Part shown: one piece after another, positions 47,201 through 54,757 of the stretch | Layout: each line of letters starts with the position of its first letter | Numbering within the stretch: position 1 is the first letter of the stretch | From: Dyadobacter psychrotolerans | GTDB taxonomy: Bacteria; Bacteroidota; Bacteroidia; Cytophagales; Spirosomataceae | Assembly: GCF_004349265.1 (NCBI RefSeq) | Contig: NZ_SMFL01000013.1 | Span: 124,001 to 188,000, forward strand | Reading direction: 5' to 3' | Length of the DNA: 64,000 bases | The notes under the pieces: generated by a model | What the model was told of the DNA's origin: nothing | Seen by the model: only the letters and a program-made list of their open reading frames with translations | Databases searched by the model: none | Program-made: the position numbers and the translations under genes

Positions 47201-48472
47201 ATTTGCCTGTAGGTTTGCAAAGAGTCCGTTTGCTGCGTTGGCCGCAGGCGAAGTCCGGTTGATCGGCTGTAAATTTGTGTTCGCATCTTTGAAAGGCGCC
47301 GGTTCTCCAAGGTCAGCAAAACCAACAATATTTCTTAATGATTCAGTAGTAGTTGTACGGTTCGTCACATACACCTCCATACGTGTTATCGTAACTCCGG
47401 AGGTAATCGTAGGTGTAGTAGTCAGAGAGTTTTCATAGATATTTCTAAAATACTGCGACAAAAAGAAGTTTCGGTTTTCATCATAAGTATCTGCACGAAG
47501 TTCAAATTCACGCCCTTGTGCACCACCTCTCAAAACAATTCTTTCTTTGCTGGATTTTTGCTGTGAGGCAACTATTGTTGCTCTTAAACGGCCAAACTGC
47601 AGATCAGTCTTTAATCCGAACAAATTTTGTACACCGGGAATCAGCTGACTGTTAACGGCCCAGTTAATATTACCGGCTTCGATTTTTCTGATCCAGCTTT
47701 CTTCGGGATTTTTGTAATTCAGCTTAATCGCATTCTCAAAATTGAAGTTTGCTTTTGTATCAAAATTAGTCTGAAATCCCAGCAGATCACCCAGCTTCGC
47801 ATCGAAGTTAATATTGATCTGCTCATTGAAAATAAACTGTGTATTTCTTCTCTGACGTATCGGAATCGTTGGGTTATCCAGAAATTGGTTCATCACCCCC
47901 AAATCGAGCGATACAAATCCGGTTGGTTTAAAATTGATAAAATCGTCTCCTAACAATTTAGAAATAGCCGGAGGAACATCCAGTTTTGGCAGCAAACCTC
48001 TTGCTCCCATAGCACTTTTGCCATCCTGCCTTCCGGCATATTCACGTAACAAACTTTTGAAGGCACGGTCTTCCTGGATTTTATCATATTCCTCAAGACT
48101 CATCGCCTGTGGCGCGCGAAAATCAAAACTACCGGTTGGTGTCTGAATGCTTTCGGTTACAGCGAGTTTGCCGGTAGTGTCCAGTAAAATGGTAGTTGAA
48201 ATATTAGACGGGTCCCGTAGATAAAAAGGAGAACGCGGACGTGGCTGGATAAACTTATTAGAATAATAATCCTTCCAGCGGGTAATCAGCTGACTGCCCG
48301 ACTTGTCTATATTTTTTTTGGTAGTGTCCTCTGTCAGCGTATCAGCAAGCAGAGTGTAATCCAGCTCTGCATTGGAATAGACATCCTGATTTACCGACAC
48401 AGAGGCCAGAACCACCGCGCAGCTGGATATCGTAATTGCCTTAAAGAGCAGAGAGTAAAGTGTTGACGACAA
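41276..48472 (-). CDS. sprA: Type IX secretion outer-membrane translocon SprA/Sov
   Basis: The 2398-residue protein matches SprA (Sov in Porphyromonas), the giant 36-strand barrel that forms the T9SS channel. It has a signal-like N-terminus, the segment KLGDLLGFQTNFDTKANFNFENAIKLNY near 235, several GxxVTVTSGGVPLSAGSDYLVE-like blocks near 700, and a long beta-strand-rich end closing in IKFNLAE. Length agrees with the family (about 2,300-2,500). It exports proteins with T9SS C-terminal domains, such as the FG-GAP protein at 28599-30845. Neighbours ruvA upstream and gcvH downstream fit the order that I remember for flavobacterial sprA loci. It is 110 bases after ruvA. Confidence 0.95.
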   Translation of the reverse strand: MSSTLYSLLFKAITISSCAVVLASVSVNQDVYSNAELDYTLLADTLTEDTTKKNIDKSGSQLITRWKDYYSNKFIQPRPRSPFYLRDPSNISTTILLDTTGKLAVTESIQTPTGSFDFRAPQAMSLEEYDKIQEDRAFKSLLREYAGRQDGKSAMGARGLLPKLDVPPAISKLLGDDFINFKPTGFVSLDLGVMNQFLDNPTIPIRQRRNTQFIFNEQININFDAKLGDLLGFQTNFDTKANFNFENAIKLNYKNPEESWIRKIEAGNINWAVNSQLIPGVQNLFGLKTDLQFGRLRATIVASQQKSSKERIVLRGGAQGREFELRADTYDENRNFFLSQYFRNIYENSLTTTPTITSGVTITRMEVYVTNRTTTTESLRNIVGFADLGEPAPFKDANTNLQPINRTSPAANAANGLFANLQANTAFRQVDNTNSAVTALGLGKTTDYELLRGAKKLVAERDYVFHPQLGYISLTNTLRNDEVLAVAYEYTLNGRAYKVGELTEDYQSKKDDEVIVLKLLKSSTIRNNTNLPMWDLMMKNIYSLGTSQIDRQGFQLRVIYKDDLTGIDNPNLQDSDIANIPLIRLMGLDRLNPVNDLQPDGNFDYVEGITVDSKTGRIIFPVLEPFGTNLARKFGAGNDQARSKYVFNELYRTTMIDAQQISEKNKFFLKGSYQSSEGAEVQLPFGVVETSVTVTSGGVPLSAGSDYLVEAQIGRVRILNQSVMNSGREIVIEFERPDMFQNQIRSLLGTRLDYALNRDMSLGFTAMKYRERPAGFLTRVSIGNEPVNNTILGFDINMRKDLPFLTRLIDKLPFLQTKEMSSIRFKAEFAKLFPGVSKDVNNRSLVDDFEATRTVYDLARQPQKWRLAGVPPKFSVGQNGTSLAYGYKRAKISAYTIDNIFGGQQGLGGGGYQLPSNIDAADSNYYEKLYLPNQIFPNRAIAGLVTYPQNILDIAYYPTERGMYNYNTDLTPEGRLKLPRQNFGGISRAITSDNDFDNANIESIEFWILDPFIKGPNGVIRDGTKDASGNNIGVNNTTGGKLVFNLGDISEDVIPDERYNFENGLPIGPKIVGDNVDSTAWGYATKSQYLINAFSNETGARQRQDVGLDGLSNEEERVFFRRYLDALPQGVRARFEEDPSGDDFNFFLGDELDQANAKVLERYKNYMGMENNSPESAGRATTVTPASTNVPDGEDMNVDNTINDNESYYEYEINLRPTEMEIGKGFIVDKTIDTKDKQTWYLFRVPIKEFSGQVGNMNGFKSIRFMRMYLTDFDQPVVLRFAQLQMIGQQYRKYTSNLDAGGLQEVPEPYDAKFTVGTVSIEENGQDNKQPNKYIYTIPPGWIRDQDNTQRPPLLLNEQSMSLCVTDLRDGDSRAVFKNVNLDLQFRKRLRMYVHMHNEQEEDNMVGAFMRIGTDLTQNYYEIDLASLRASRAFPFTSAADAGEVWPEGNELNIALSDLINAKAQRNRQMGRNQGVPFTITSADGRYNLTVVGNPDLSSVRVMMIGMRNPKSSDERSKSFCIWVDEMHVEGFDETGGIAAVAQADIKFADFATLTASGRLETFGFGSVQQRIGERSRDFTTEYGFSSNIALDKIFPQSWGMQIPVFLSYDRRNIKPHFDPLDPDTELNTSLDNLLTDEARDGYRRMVEDNAVRRGINFSNVRKIKTKPGAKNHFYDFENFAFTYAFSDDNRRNILTQEYAQRMYKGGIAYVYSSQPKAFEPFKKWEAKNRWMELVKDFNLTLLPNMVSLRADVDRRFLKTQLRNSDLTTEGIQPMYEKYFWFNRYYDLNWNLTRNMTLAYNSSANSVIDEPMGDINTADKKDSLWTNFKKLGRIKNFDQKINFTYRLPLDKIPLLDWMSADYKHAIGYQYQANALGLVDTTGAPFGDIIRNSRERGVTGKVDFVLLYNKLRYLKFANTPSAARKNFARSPGDIEDIDLHSTNLVKNITRLLMTVRGINFSYSVLETTALPGYLRAPQYFGLDNANAPGLPFVLGQQDRNFQVKAAQQGWVTTSTVQNQPFQQTIAKNFSANTTLEPFKDFRMIIDARLIRQDAYQEFYRPDETGNFASQSPLRNGQFSMSFWSFRTAFTKMNRDNSSPVFDRFRAYRDKMIEVLNNRNHSEIKGEYTETSQDVLIASFFAAYSGKGTADTSKVRTNPFLKFPMPNWDVSYNGLSQLPGFKRLFSAFTLKHKYYSNYSVGNFTSSLDYSALYVNLAVTGYPLSSRLNDLGQYIPVFSMSTITLSERFQPLLGVEFRTQSKITARFEYNRDRTVALNLSNSQVAELFNQDVTINIGFTKNNVPLPFKINGVKKKLKNDMTMQLGMTFRDTRSIQRKFDGENIPIAGNINFQLRPTVNYMVNNRLSLQFYFDRTFNDPLVSNSFYRASTSGGVQIKFNLAE

Positions 48473-48582
48473 GGCTAATAATCTTATTTAGAGAAGGTTA
48501 GAGCTTAGATCCATTTCCATCATATACATGCGACCGGGCAAAGTAAATACGATACTATACCAACTTCCATATTCCATACAGA

Positions 48583-49173
48583 CTAGCGCAATGCGAGTTT
48601 AATCAATTGTTCAACACTCAGATCTTGTCCCTCCCGCTTAATAATAGCGTCGATACTTTTTTCTGCAGTTGCTTTCGGAATTCCCAGTGTTACTAATGCT
48701 GCCAATGCTTCACTTTTTGACGTATGGGGCTGATTGGAGACCGTTTTGTTATCAGTCATCCCCCATTCCTCTTTACGAATCTTGTCTTTTAATTCTAAAA
48801 TGACACGCTGCGCAGTTTTAGAGCCAATTCCTTTGATAGACTGAATCAACCGTAAGTCTTCATCCACAATACCCTGACGGATTTCGTGAGAGGAAAGAGA
48901 GGAGAGCATCACCAGGGCGGTAGATGGTCCCACACCGGAAATACCAATCAGGTCCAGAAAAAGCTTTTTTTCATCCGCTGCCCAAAAACCATACAAAACA
49001 TGCGCATCCTCCCGGATATTTAAATAAGTGACCAGTTTGCACCGTTCACCATTTTCAGGCATTGCAGTATAGGTTTGTAACGAAATTTTTATCTCGTAAC
49101 CGATTCCGTTTACGTCAATAATGGTATATGCAGGATCTTTGTAACTAACTGTACCGTTAACGTAGGCAATCAT
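48583..49173 (-). CDS. ruvA: Holliday junction branch migration protein RuvA
   Basis: The 196-residue protein has the OB-fold N-terminal domain (MIAYVNGTVSYKDPAYTIIDVNGIGYEI), the two helix-hairpin-helix motifs (LIGISGVGPSTALVMLSS and IQSIKGIGSKTAQRVILELKDK) and a C-terminal three-helix domain that binds RuvB. It forms tetramers that recognise four-way DNA junctions in recombination repair. It starts 29 bases after the lytic transglycosylase gene and ends 110 bases before sprA, all minus strand. The usual partner ruvB is not in the window. Confidence 0.96.
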   Translation of the reverse strand: MIAYVNGTVSYKDPAYTIIDVNGIGYEIKISLQTYTAMPENGERCKLVTYLNIREDAHVLYGFWAADEKKLFLDLIGISGVGPSTALVMLSSLSSHEIRQGIVDEDLRLIQSIKGIGSKTAQRVILELKDKIRKEEWGMTDNKTVSNQPHTSKSEALAALVTLGIPKATAEKSIDAIIKREGQDLSVEQLIKLALR

Positions 49174-49202
49174 ATATTAAGTATGTGTATGAAAATCAAT
49201 TG

Positions 49203-50744
49203 CTAGCTTGATATAATCAGTTTTTGGCCAGGCTTAATTTCATTTCCTCTGATCCTGTTAGCCTTTTTCAGGTGATTCAGCGGCAAGCCATAACGCTGCG
49301 AAATAGTCCATAATGTATCACCTTGCTGAACTGTGTGATACCGCATTTTCACTCGATGACTTTTGGCAGGTTCTCTTTTAGGTTTTTCAGCAACTGCAAG
49401 TCTGCTGGCCGAAGTAACTACTTCTTTCACCTCTTTCATGATCACCAGTCTCTGGCCTTTCATGATGCTGCTTCTGCGGATGTGATTCCAACGTTTAAGA
49501 TCCGCTATCTGAACTCCATACTTTTTGGAAATTGAATTCAGTGTTTCACCTCTCCGCACGGTATGTGAAGATTTCCTGGTACGGTTGACAGTAACTGTGG
49601 AAGCCTCATCATCATATTCCTGATCATTACTTACATAAGCATAAGGAAATGCTGCATTTTTACCAAGTGAATCTGTGCGGCAGCTGTCAGCCATGGCAAT
49701 CATCATAGCCGCTGCAATTAACTTCCGGGTGCACGAATCCATTATAATAGACCTGTTACTTACCAGATAAGTGTATTTTACACTGGGAACTCTCAAAACA
49801 AAATCACGGGTTTGATCCGGCAGAGAAGTTTTGGTAATAGAAGGATTGAGTTTACCCAGTTCCTGAAAATCGATGCCGCTATTACTGCAAAAAGCAACAA
49901 GGTCGATATATCCGTTTACATGAATAGTATCGTTGGGAATCTGATATTCCGGGTTTTCAGCATAAATCCCATGATCGTTCCCGTAGTTCATCATGTAATT
50001 CATCGCCACATATTGCGGTACATAGGAACGGGTTTCACGGGGAAGTGCATTGTAAATTGTCCAGAACGTGGTTCCACGAGATCTGCGCATGGCACGTTTA
50101 ATATTTCCGGGACCTGTGTTATAAGATGCCAGCGCCAATTCCCAGTCTCCGAAAATATTATAAAGCTGTTTCAGATATCTGCATGCAGCTTCAGTAGCCT
50201 TTACAGGTTCGAAGCGCTCATCGATATAACTATCCTGATACAATCCGAATTCACGACCGGTTGCGGGCATAAATTGCCATAAACCACCTGCACGCGCATG
50301 AGATATTACCTTAGGATTCAGCCCCGATTCGATCATCGAGAGATATTTTAGCTCTCCCGGCAAGCCGTATTTTGAAAGTGTTTTTTCAAATAATGGAAAA
50401 AACAGGGGCATTTTTTCCATCATCGACTTTGTGAAGCTCGCTTTTTTGTAGATAAAATATTCTACAAAATCATGTGATGATTTATGATATGTAAGCGGAA
50501 TTGATTTTTCCAGTCTAGCAAAACGCTCTCTGAGTAACTTTTCCGGAATAGAAGGATTTACACCTATCTCCTCTACATCCGGCAACAGATTTTCAACAAC
50601 CTGTCCGCTTATTCCCAGCGTGTCCTGCCCGAATTCTATCTTCTCCTGTGGAATGAATGACGCAGCTGCTGCTTCAAACGCCAAATTCCCAAACCCAACA
50701 CACATGGCTCCGAGCCACAACACTTTTTTCGAAATCTTCATCAA
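49203..50744 (-). CDS. mltD: Membrane-bound lytic murein transglycosylase, MltD type, with two LysM domains
   Basis: The 513-residue product has an N-terminal signal segment, an SLT goose-lysozyme-like domain (about 120-250) with catalytic Glu139 in LKYLSMIESGLNP, the family motifs RAGGLWQFMPATGREFGL and ALASYNTGPGNI, and two LysM domains at about 394-437 and 469-513 that bind peptidoglycan. It cuts glycan strands between MurNAc and GlcNAc to form anhydro ends. A second hydrophobic-cysteine stretch (MIMAMADSC type, near 340) lies between SLT and LysM. The gene is followed 29 bases later by ruvA. Confidence 0.93.
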   Translation of the reverse strand: MMKISKKVLWLGAMCVGFGNLAFEAAAASFIPQEKIEFGQDTLGISGQVVENLLPDVEEIGVNPSIPEKLLRERFARLEKSIPLTYHKSSHDFVEYFIYKKASFTKSMMEKMPLFFPLFEKTLSKYGLPGELKYLSMIESGLNPKVISHARAGGLWQFMPATGREFGLYQDSYIDERFEPVKATEAACRYLKQLYNIFGDWELALASYNTGPGNIKRAMRRSRGTTFWTIYNALPRETRSYVPQYVAMNYMMNYGNDHGIYAENPEYQIPNDTIHVNGYIDLVAFCSNSGIDFQELGKLNPSITKTSLPDQTRDFVLRVPSVKYTYLVSNRSIIMDSCTRKLIAAAMMIAMADSCRTDSLGKNAAFPYAYVSNDQEYDDEASTVTVNRTRKSSHTVRRGETLNSISKKYGVQIADLKRWNHIRRSSIMKGQRLVIMKEVKEVVTSASRLAVAEKPKREPAKSHRVKMRYHTVQQGDTLWTISQRYGLPLNHLKKANRIRGNEIKPGQKLIISS

Positions 50745-50816
50745 TAACTTTTTTTTGAAGGTTAATCAATTCCCGGTTTTCAATGGCCTTTCTGCTTACA
50801 CAGACTCCTGTTTTAT

Positions 50817-50836
50817 AATTTTCAAATTTGAAAATT
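50817..50836. promoter_or_regulatory. 20-bp perfect palindrome upstream of mltD
   Basis: AATTTTCAAATTTGAAAATT is fully self-complementary and lies 73 bases before the mltD start codon, in the gap between mltD and gatA. The position and lack of a loop favour a dimeric regulator site over a terminator. No regulator gene nearby points to the binding protein. Confidence 0.4.
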
Positions 50837-50896
50837 AGCCTGCTGAATTAGATAATCTTAATAGATTATAATTACTGATCTTATTATTTAAGATTC

Positions 50897-50912
50897 GCGG
50901 GGCATTCCCCGC
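50897..50912. repeat. GCGGGG-CATT-CCCCGC hairpin between gatA and mltD
   Basis: A six-base-pair GC stem with a four-base loop lies 98 bases past the gatA stop. There is no clear T-run on the minus strand after it, so it is at best a weak gatA terminator. The remaining gap sequence (50745-51009) shows no gene. Confidence 0.4.
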
Positions 50913-51009
50913 ATTTCCTGGCATGATTATTTTCTTAAAACATGTGGGAAGGAACACCCACTCGTTAATTCCTCATTAAAGATCTTACCCATATTTATAT
51001 CCGTTTCTC

Positions 51010-52464
51010 CTAATTAGAGAATGCCGGTTTACGCTCATTAATCACAGAAGACAAATAGTTTGCAAATTTAAGCATCTTCTCTTCTTCAAAGTATGGCGCC
51101 ATAATTTGTAATCCTATCGGAAGTCCTTCCTCATCCGTTCCGTTAGGAATAGCAATTGCAGGATTTCCTATCACGTTAGCCTGAACAGTAAAAATATCCG
51201 CAAGATACATCTGTAACGGATCTTCTGTTTTTTCTCCTATTTTAAATGCTGTGCTAGGTGTTACCGGGGAAATAAAGAAATCGTACTGCTCAAAAAGCCT
51301 TCGCGCTTCTTCCCGCACCAGTCTTCTAACGCGCTGCGCCTTTGTATAGTATGCGTCATAGTAATTTGCACTTAAAACATAAGTCCCAAGTAAAATCCTT
51401 TTCCGCACCTCATCTCCAAAACCTTCGGTTCTCGAATTCTTATAAAGGGATTCAAGGTCTGTTATCTCAGAAGAACGATGTCCATAACGCACCCCGTCAA
51501 ACCTGGAAAGATTTGAGCTCGCTTCTGCGGTAGTAAGTATATAATAGGTAGGAAGTAAAAAGTTGAGAAGGGGCATTTTTACCGGCTCCACTTCATGCCC
51601 CTCAGCTCTGAGACGATCTAATACTTCAAGCGTATTACGTCTTATTTCAGGCGCGACAGATTCACTATCAAGAGTTTCTTTGATATACCCGATCTTGGCT
51701 TTTCCTTTCCAATCAAACAACGATTTATGATATGAAGGAACTTCTTTGGACGATACAGTACTATCAAAATTATCTGCACCGGCCATAATTTCAAGTAAAA
51801 GTGCAGCATCTTCTACACTTTTGGTAATAGGACCAACGCAGTCAAAAGAGGAAGCATAAGCAATAAGTCCCCACCGCGATATGCGTCCGTATGAAGGTTT
51901 AAGTCCAACAACACCGCAGAAAGCGGCAGGCTGACGAACGGAACCACCTGTGTCGCTGCCTATGGAAGCATGACACAATCCGGCCTGAACCGCAACAGCA
52001 GACCCACCGGAAGATCCTCCCGGAACACGGGAGTTATCAGCAGCATTAAGAACAGCTCCTAATGAAGAGTTTTCATTCGAAGAACCCATCGCAAATTCGT
52101 CACAATTCTGACGGCCAATCACGATGGCGTCTTCGTCCAGCAGACGCTGAACAGCCGTTGCATTGTAAGGTGCGATGTAAGAATTTAAGATCTGACTGCC
52201 GGCCTGTAAACCATGTCCTTTATGAGAAAGTACATCTTTCAAACCTACAACAAGTCCGGCCAGACGCCCGGCAGTTGCATTTTTGATTTTTTCATCAACG
52301 AGACAAGCTGCTTGTTTTGCTTGGTCGGTGTAAACGTCGACAAAAGCATTCAGGTGAACATCGGACGAAATACGCTCCAAATAATGATCGACCAGCTGCA
52401 CGCAGGTTAAACTTCCTTCATGCAAATCACTCTGAATCTCTCTCAGCGTCAGATACTCTTTCAA
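51010..52464 (-). CDS. gatA: Asp-tRNA(Asn)/Glu-tRNA(Gln) amidotransferase subunit A
   Basis: The 484-residue amidase subunit releases ammonia from glutamine for the amidation of Glu-tRNA(Gln) and Asp-tRNA(Asn). The Ser-cisSer-Lys triad is visible: Lys76 (GLKDVL), Ser151 in GGSSGGSAVAV and nucleophile Ser175 in GSDTGGSVRQPAAF. Length and the C-terminal GNPAIAIPNGTDEEGLPIGLQIM segment are typical. It lies after tatA on the same strand; gatB and gatC are not adjacent, as is common in Bacteroidota. Confidence 0.95.
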   Translation of the reverse strand: MKEYLTLREIQSDLHEGSLTCVQLVDHYLERISSDVHLNAFVDVYTDQAKQAACLVDEKIKNATAGRLAGLVVGLKDVLSHKGHGLQAGSQILNSYIAPYNATAVQRLLDEDAIVIGRQNCDEFAMGSSNENSSLGAVLNAADNSRVPGGSSGGSAVAVQAGLCHASIGSDTGGSVRQPAAFCGVVGLKPSYGRISRWGLIAYASSFDCVGPITKSVEDAALLLEIMAGADNFDSTVSSKEVPSYHKSLFDWKGKAKIGYIKETLDSESVAPEIRRNTLEVLDRLRAEGHEVEPVKMPLLNFLLPTYYILTTAEASSNLSRFDGVRYGHRSSEITDLESLYKNSRTEGFGDEVRKRILLGTYVLSANYYDAYYTKAQRVRRLVREEARRLFEQYDFFISPVTPSTAFKIGEKTEDPLQMYLADIFTVQANVIGNPAIAIPNGTDEEGLPIGLQIMAPYFEEEKMLKFANYLSSVINERKPAFSN

Positions 52465-52498
52465 TGTATATTTCTTTGTGGGGTTATAAATAAAGAAT

Positions 52499-52530
52499 CA
52501 GAGCCAGTAAGTTTTAGCTTAACGGCTCTG
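52499..52530 (-). terminator. Possible terminator between tatA and gatA
   Basis: CAGAGCC (52499-52505) pairs with GGCTCTG (52524-52530), with four more pairs inside after an internal loop. On the minus strand the following sequence is only moderately T-rich. It lies 28 bases past the tatA stop and may end or attenuate that transcript before gatA. Confidence 0.5.
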
Positions 52531-52558
52531 CCAGTACTAGTACAATAAAGTGGAAGTA

Positions 52559-52765
52559 TTACTTTGTTGTATCTTCCATGCTTTTTTCAATATTTTCCTT
52601 TACGTCTTTTGTAGCATTTTTGAATTCGTTGATGCCTTGACCAAGACCGCGCATCAGCTCAGGAATCTTCTTTGCACCGAAGAAAAGTAAAACGAACAAA
52701 GCTACCAAAAATATCTCCTGTCCACCCAATCCCATAATTCCTCCTAAAACAGTTACTGATTCCAT
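52559..52765 (-). CDS. tatA: Twin-arginine translocase component TatA/TatE family
   Basis: The 68-residue protein has one membrane helix (about 15-31, QEIFLVALFVLLFFGAKKIPEL) followed by the amphipathic helix that starts with FGAKKIPELMRGLG and a charged tail. This is the TatA/E pattern and builds the pore for folded Tat substrates with TatC, which is not in the window. An internal ATG at residue 11 (MGLGGQEIF) could also be the start and would fit the family better at its N-terminus. Confidence 0.93.
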   Translation of the reverse strand: MESVTVLGGIMGLGGQEIFLVALFVLLFFGAKKIPELMRGLGQGINEFKNATKDVKENIEKSMEDTTK

Positions 52766-52833
52766 ATCTATTTTCTTTTTTATGTTTACAAAAATACTTA
52801 TTCTTTTCTTAAGAATTAAAAATTAGAGCGACT

Positions 52834-53265
52834 TTATCCTATATTAATTGATTTTTCACGCTTCTCCCACTCAGAGAACTTACCAATATCATTCCCAAGG
52901 GTTTTAATCAGCCAGATCACCAGCGCCACATCATCCGTGATCCCGATTACGGGAAGAAAATCCGGTATAATGTCAATTGGCGACACGAAATAGATCAGCA
53001 CAGCTACGATTGACACAAGGCTTTTCCATGGTAAACCTTTGTATTCTCCGGATGCATAAGCTCTCACCATCCTGATCAGCAACTGAACGCTACTTTTAAA
53101 TTCAACCATATTTCCTTTAAAACCCACCGTCTGAAGTTTGCCCATAACGTCTTTGGCCAATTCAAACAAGCGGTTAGCATTGCCCGCATAACGCCCGGCT
53201 TTACCCTGCGCGTTCTTAAAAAAAACAGACTTAAGTATACGTGTAATTAAAGAGTCATTATCCAT
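52834..53265 (-). CDS. DUF1232 (YkvA-like) membrane protein
   Basis: The 143-residue protein carries the DUF1232 domain at about 75-120 (VSIVAVLIYFVSPIDIIPDFLPVIGITDDVALVIWLIK), where the VSPIDLIPDFIPVIGYLDD-like motif is the family hallmark. The two hydrophobic segments suggest membrane association. Function is unknown. It lies upstream of tatA by 68 bases on the same strand and is divergent from mdh. Confidence 0.85.
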   Translation of the reverse strand: MDNDSLITRILKSVFFKNAQGKAGRYAGNANRLFELAKDVMGKLQTVGFKGNMVEFKSSVQLLIRMVRAYASGEYKGLPWKSLVSIVAVLIYFVSPIDIIPDFLPVIGITDDVALVIWLIKTLGNDIGKFSEWEKREKSINIG

Positions 53266-53444
53266 CTCCGGAACGAAAAAGTGGTTGGTTACGGCAATAT
53301 AACTATCTAATTACGGAAAAAATTGCATGTTGGATCGATGCGTATTACTTTTCCGTAGAAAAATAAAATTCTTTATGGTTTTAACAAATTATGTATCCTA
53401 ATTTAGGGGATCGTTAATACATTAACTCTTAACATTAATTCTTT

Positions 53445-54371
53445 ATGAAGATTACCGTCGTAGGAGCCGGGGCCGTGGGTGCAACCACTGCTGATAATAT
53501 TATTCGTCGCGAACTGGCAGAGGAAGTAGTTCTTTTGGATATTAAAGAAGGAGTAAGTGAAGGCAAAGCTCTGGATATGTATCAGACTGCTGCATTACTT
53601 GGCTTTAATACCAAGCCTGTTGGTTCAACCAACGATTATGAAAAAACAAAAGGATCGGATGTGGTTGTGATCACATCAGGCCTTCCCCGGAAACCAGGAA
53701 TGACCCGTGAAGAATTAATCGGAATCAATGCCGGCATCGTAAAAGGAGTAACAGAAAACATACTTAAATATTCGCCAAAGGCAATAATAATTGTTGTATC
53801 CAACCCAATGGACACGATGACCTACCTTGCACTGAAGGAATCAGGCATACCAAAAAAACGGCTTATTGGTATGGGCGGCGCGCTGGATAGTGCCCGTTTC
53901 AAAACCTATCTTGCACTGGAAATGGATGTGTCGCCGCTCGATATTCACGGAATGGTAATTGGCGGACATGGCGACACAACCATGATACCTCTGACACGTC
54001 TTGCCACATATAACGGGATTCCGGTAAGCCGTTTTATATCTCCTGAAAAACTGGAAAAAGTTGCTGCCGATACCATGGTAGGTGGCGCTACGCTCACCAA
54101 ACTAATCGGTACTTCTGCCTGGTATGCACCGGGTGCCGCTACGCTTTTATTGGTTGAAAGCATCGTCCGCAATCAGAAGAGAATTGTTCCTTGCAGCGTC
54201 TCCCTAAATGGAGAGTACGGACAAAAAGATATTTGTATGGGTGTTCCTGTCGTGCTAGGTCGCAGCGGATGGGAAAAAATAATCAATATCAGACTGAGCG
54301 ACCAGGAAAAAGCAGCTTTTGAAAAATCAGCCGAGGCTGTCAGATCAATGAATGCTGCTTTGAATCTATAA
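53445..54371 (+). CDS. mdh: Malate dehydrogenase
   Basis: The 308-residue enzyme interconverts malate and oxaloacetate with NAD in the TCA cycle. It has the nucleotide loop GAGAVGATTADNI at 7-19, substrate arginines Arg82 and Arg88 in GLPRKPGMTR (Arg in the position that is Gln in lactate dehydrogenase), Asp148 and Arg151 in GALDSARF, and catalytic His175 in IGGHGDTT. It is of the LDH-like, tetrameric MDH type found in many bacteria. A strong terminator follows. Confidence 0.95.
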   Translation: MKITVVGAGAVGATTADNIIRRELAEEVVLLDIKEGVSEGKALDMYQTAALLGFNTKPVGSTNDYEKTKGSDVVVITSGLPRKPGMTREELIGINAGIVKGVTENILKYSPKAIIIVVSNPMDTMTYLALKESGIPKKRLIGMGGALDSARFKTYLALEMDVSPLDIHGMVIGGHGDTTMIPLTRLATYNGIPVSRFISPEKLEKVAADTMVGGATLTKLIGTSAWYAPGAATLLLVESIVRNQKRIVPCSVSLNGEYGQKDICMGVPVVLGRSGWEKIINIRLSDQEKAAFEKSAEAVRSMNAALNL

Positions 54372-54757
54372 AATACTTAAAGAATACGACAAAAGCCGGC
54401 CCTCGTGGAGAGCCGGCTTTTTGCATTTGTGACCAAATTTTCCTTCCCGCTTCAATGGTGTTCCACTCCTTTTCCATTGCATTTTGCAAACTTTTGATCT
54501 TAGAATAATTACTTTTTTATTTTTAAAATATATTAAGAATAAAAAAGTATTCTCAAAGCATGATCAGTAGCAGAAATTATTTTAATGTAAAATAATATAT
54601 TGAATATAAGACTATAAACAACATATAATTCTAAATATTTTTTTGTTTATACAATATTATTCTATTACTTGCGCGCTTCAAAATATTTTTAAGCTCATTT
54701 TTAAACTTATCAAACTTCTTGAACAACTTTTTACCATTCAAAACACAACCCGTATTT
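54372..54757. other. AT-rich intergenic region before the TonB-dependent receptor
   Basis: After the mdh terminator the stretch 54480-54700 is very AT-rich with no coding signal. It must hold the receptor promoter, but I found no exact TAnnTTTG box with a spaced TTTG; a TATTTTTTTG run near 54639 is the nearest. Confidence 0.5.
54391..54425 (+). terminator. Terminator after mdh
   Basis: AAAAGCCGGC (54391-54400) pairs with GCCGGCTTTT (54412-54421), with CTC/GAG pairs inside, followed by T residues. It begins 20 bases after the stop. Confidence 0.9.

Noticed and set aside
41276..48472. Fusion or assembly artefact because of the 7.2-kb gene
   Set aside because: SprA/Sov proteins are normally about 2,400 residues, and the motifs run through to the C-terminus.
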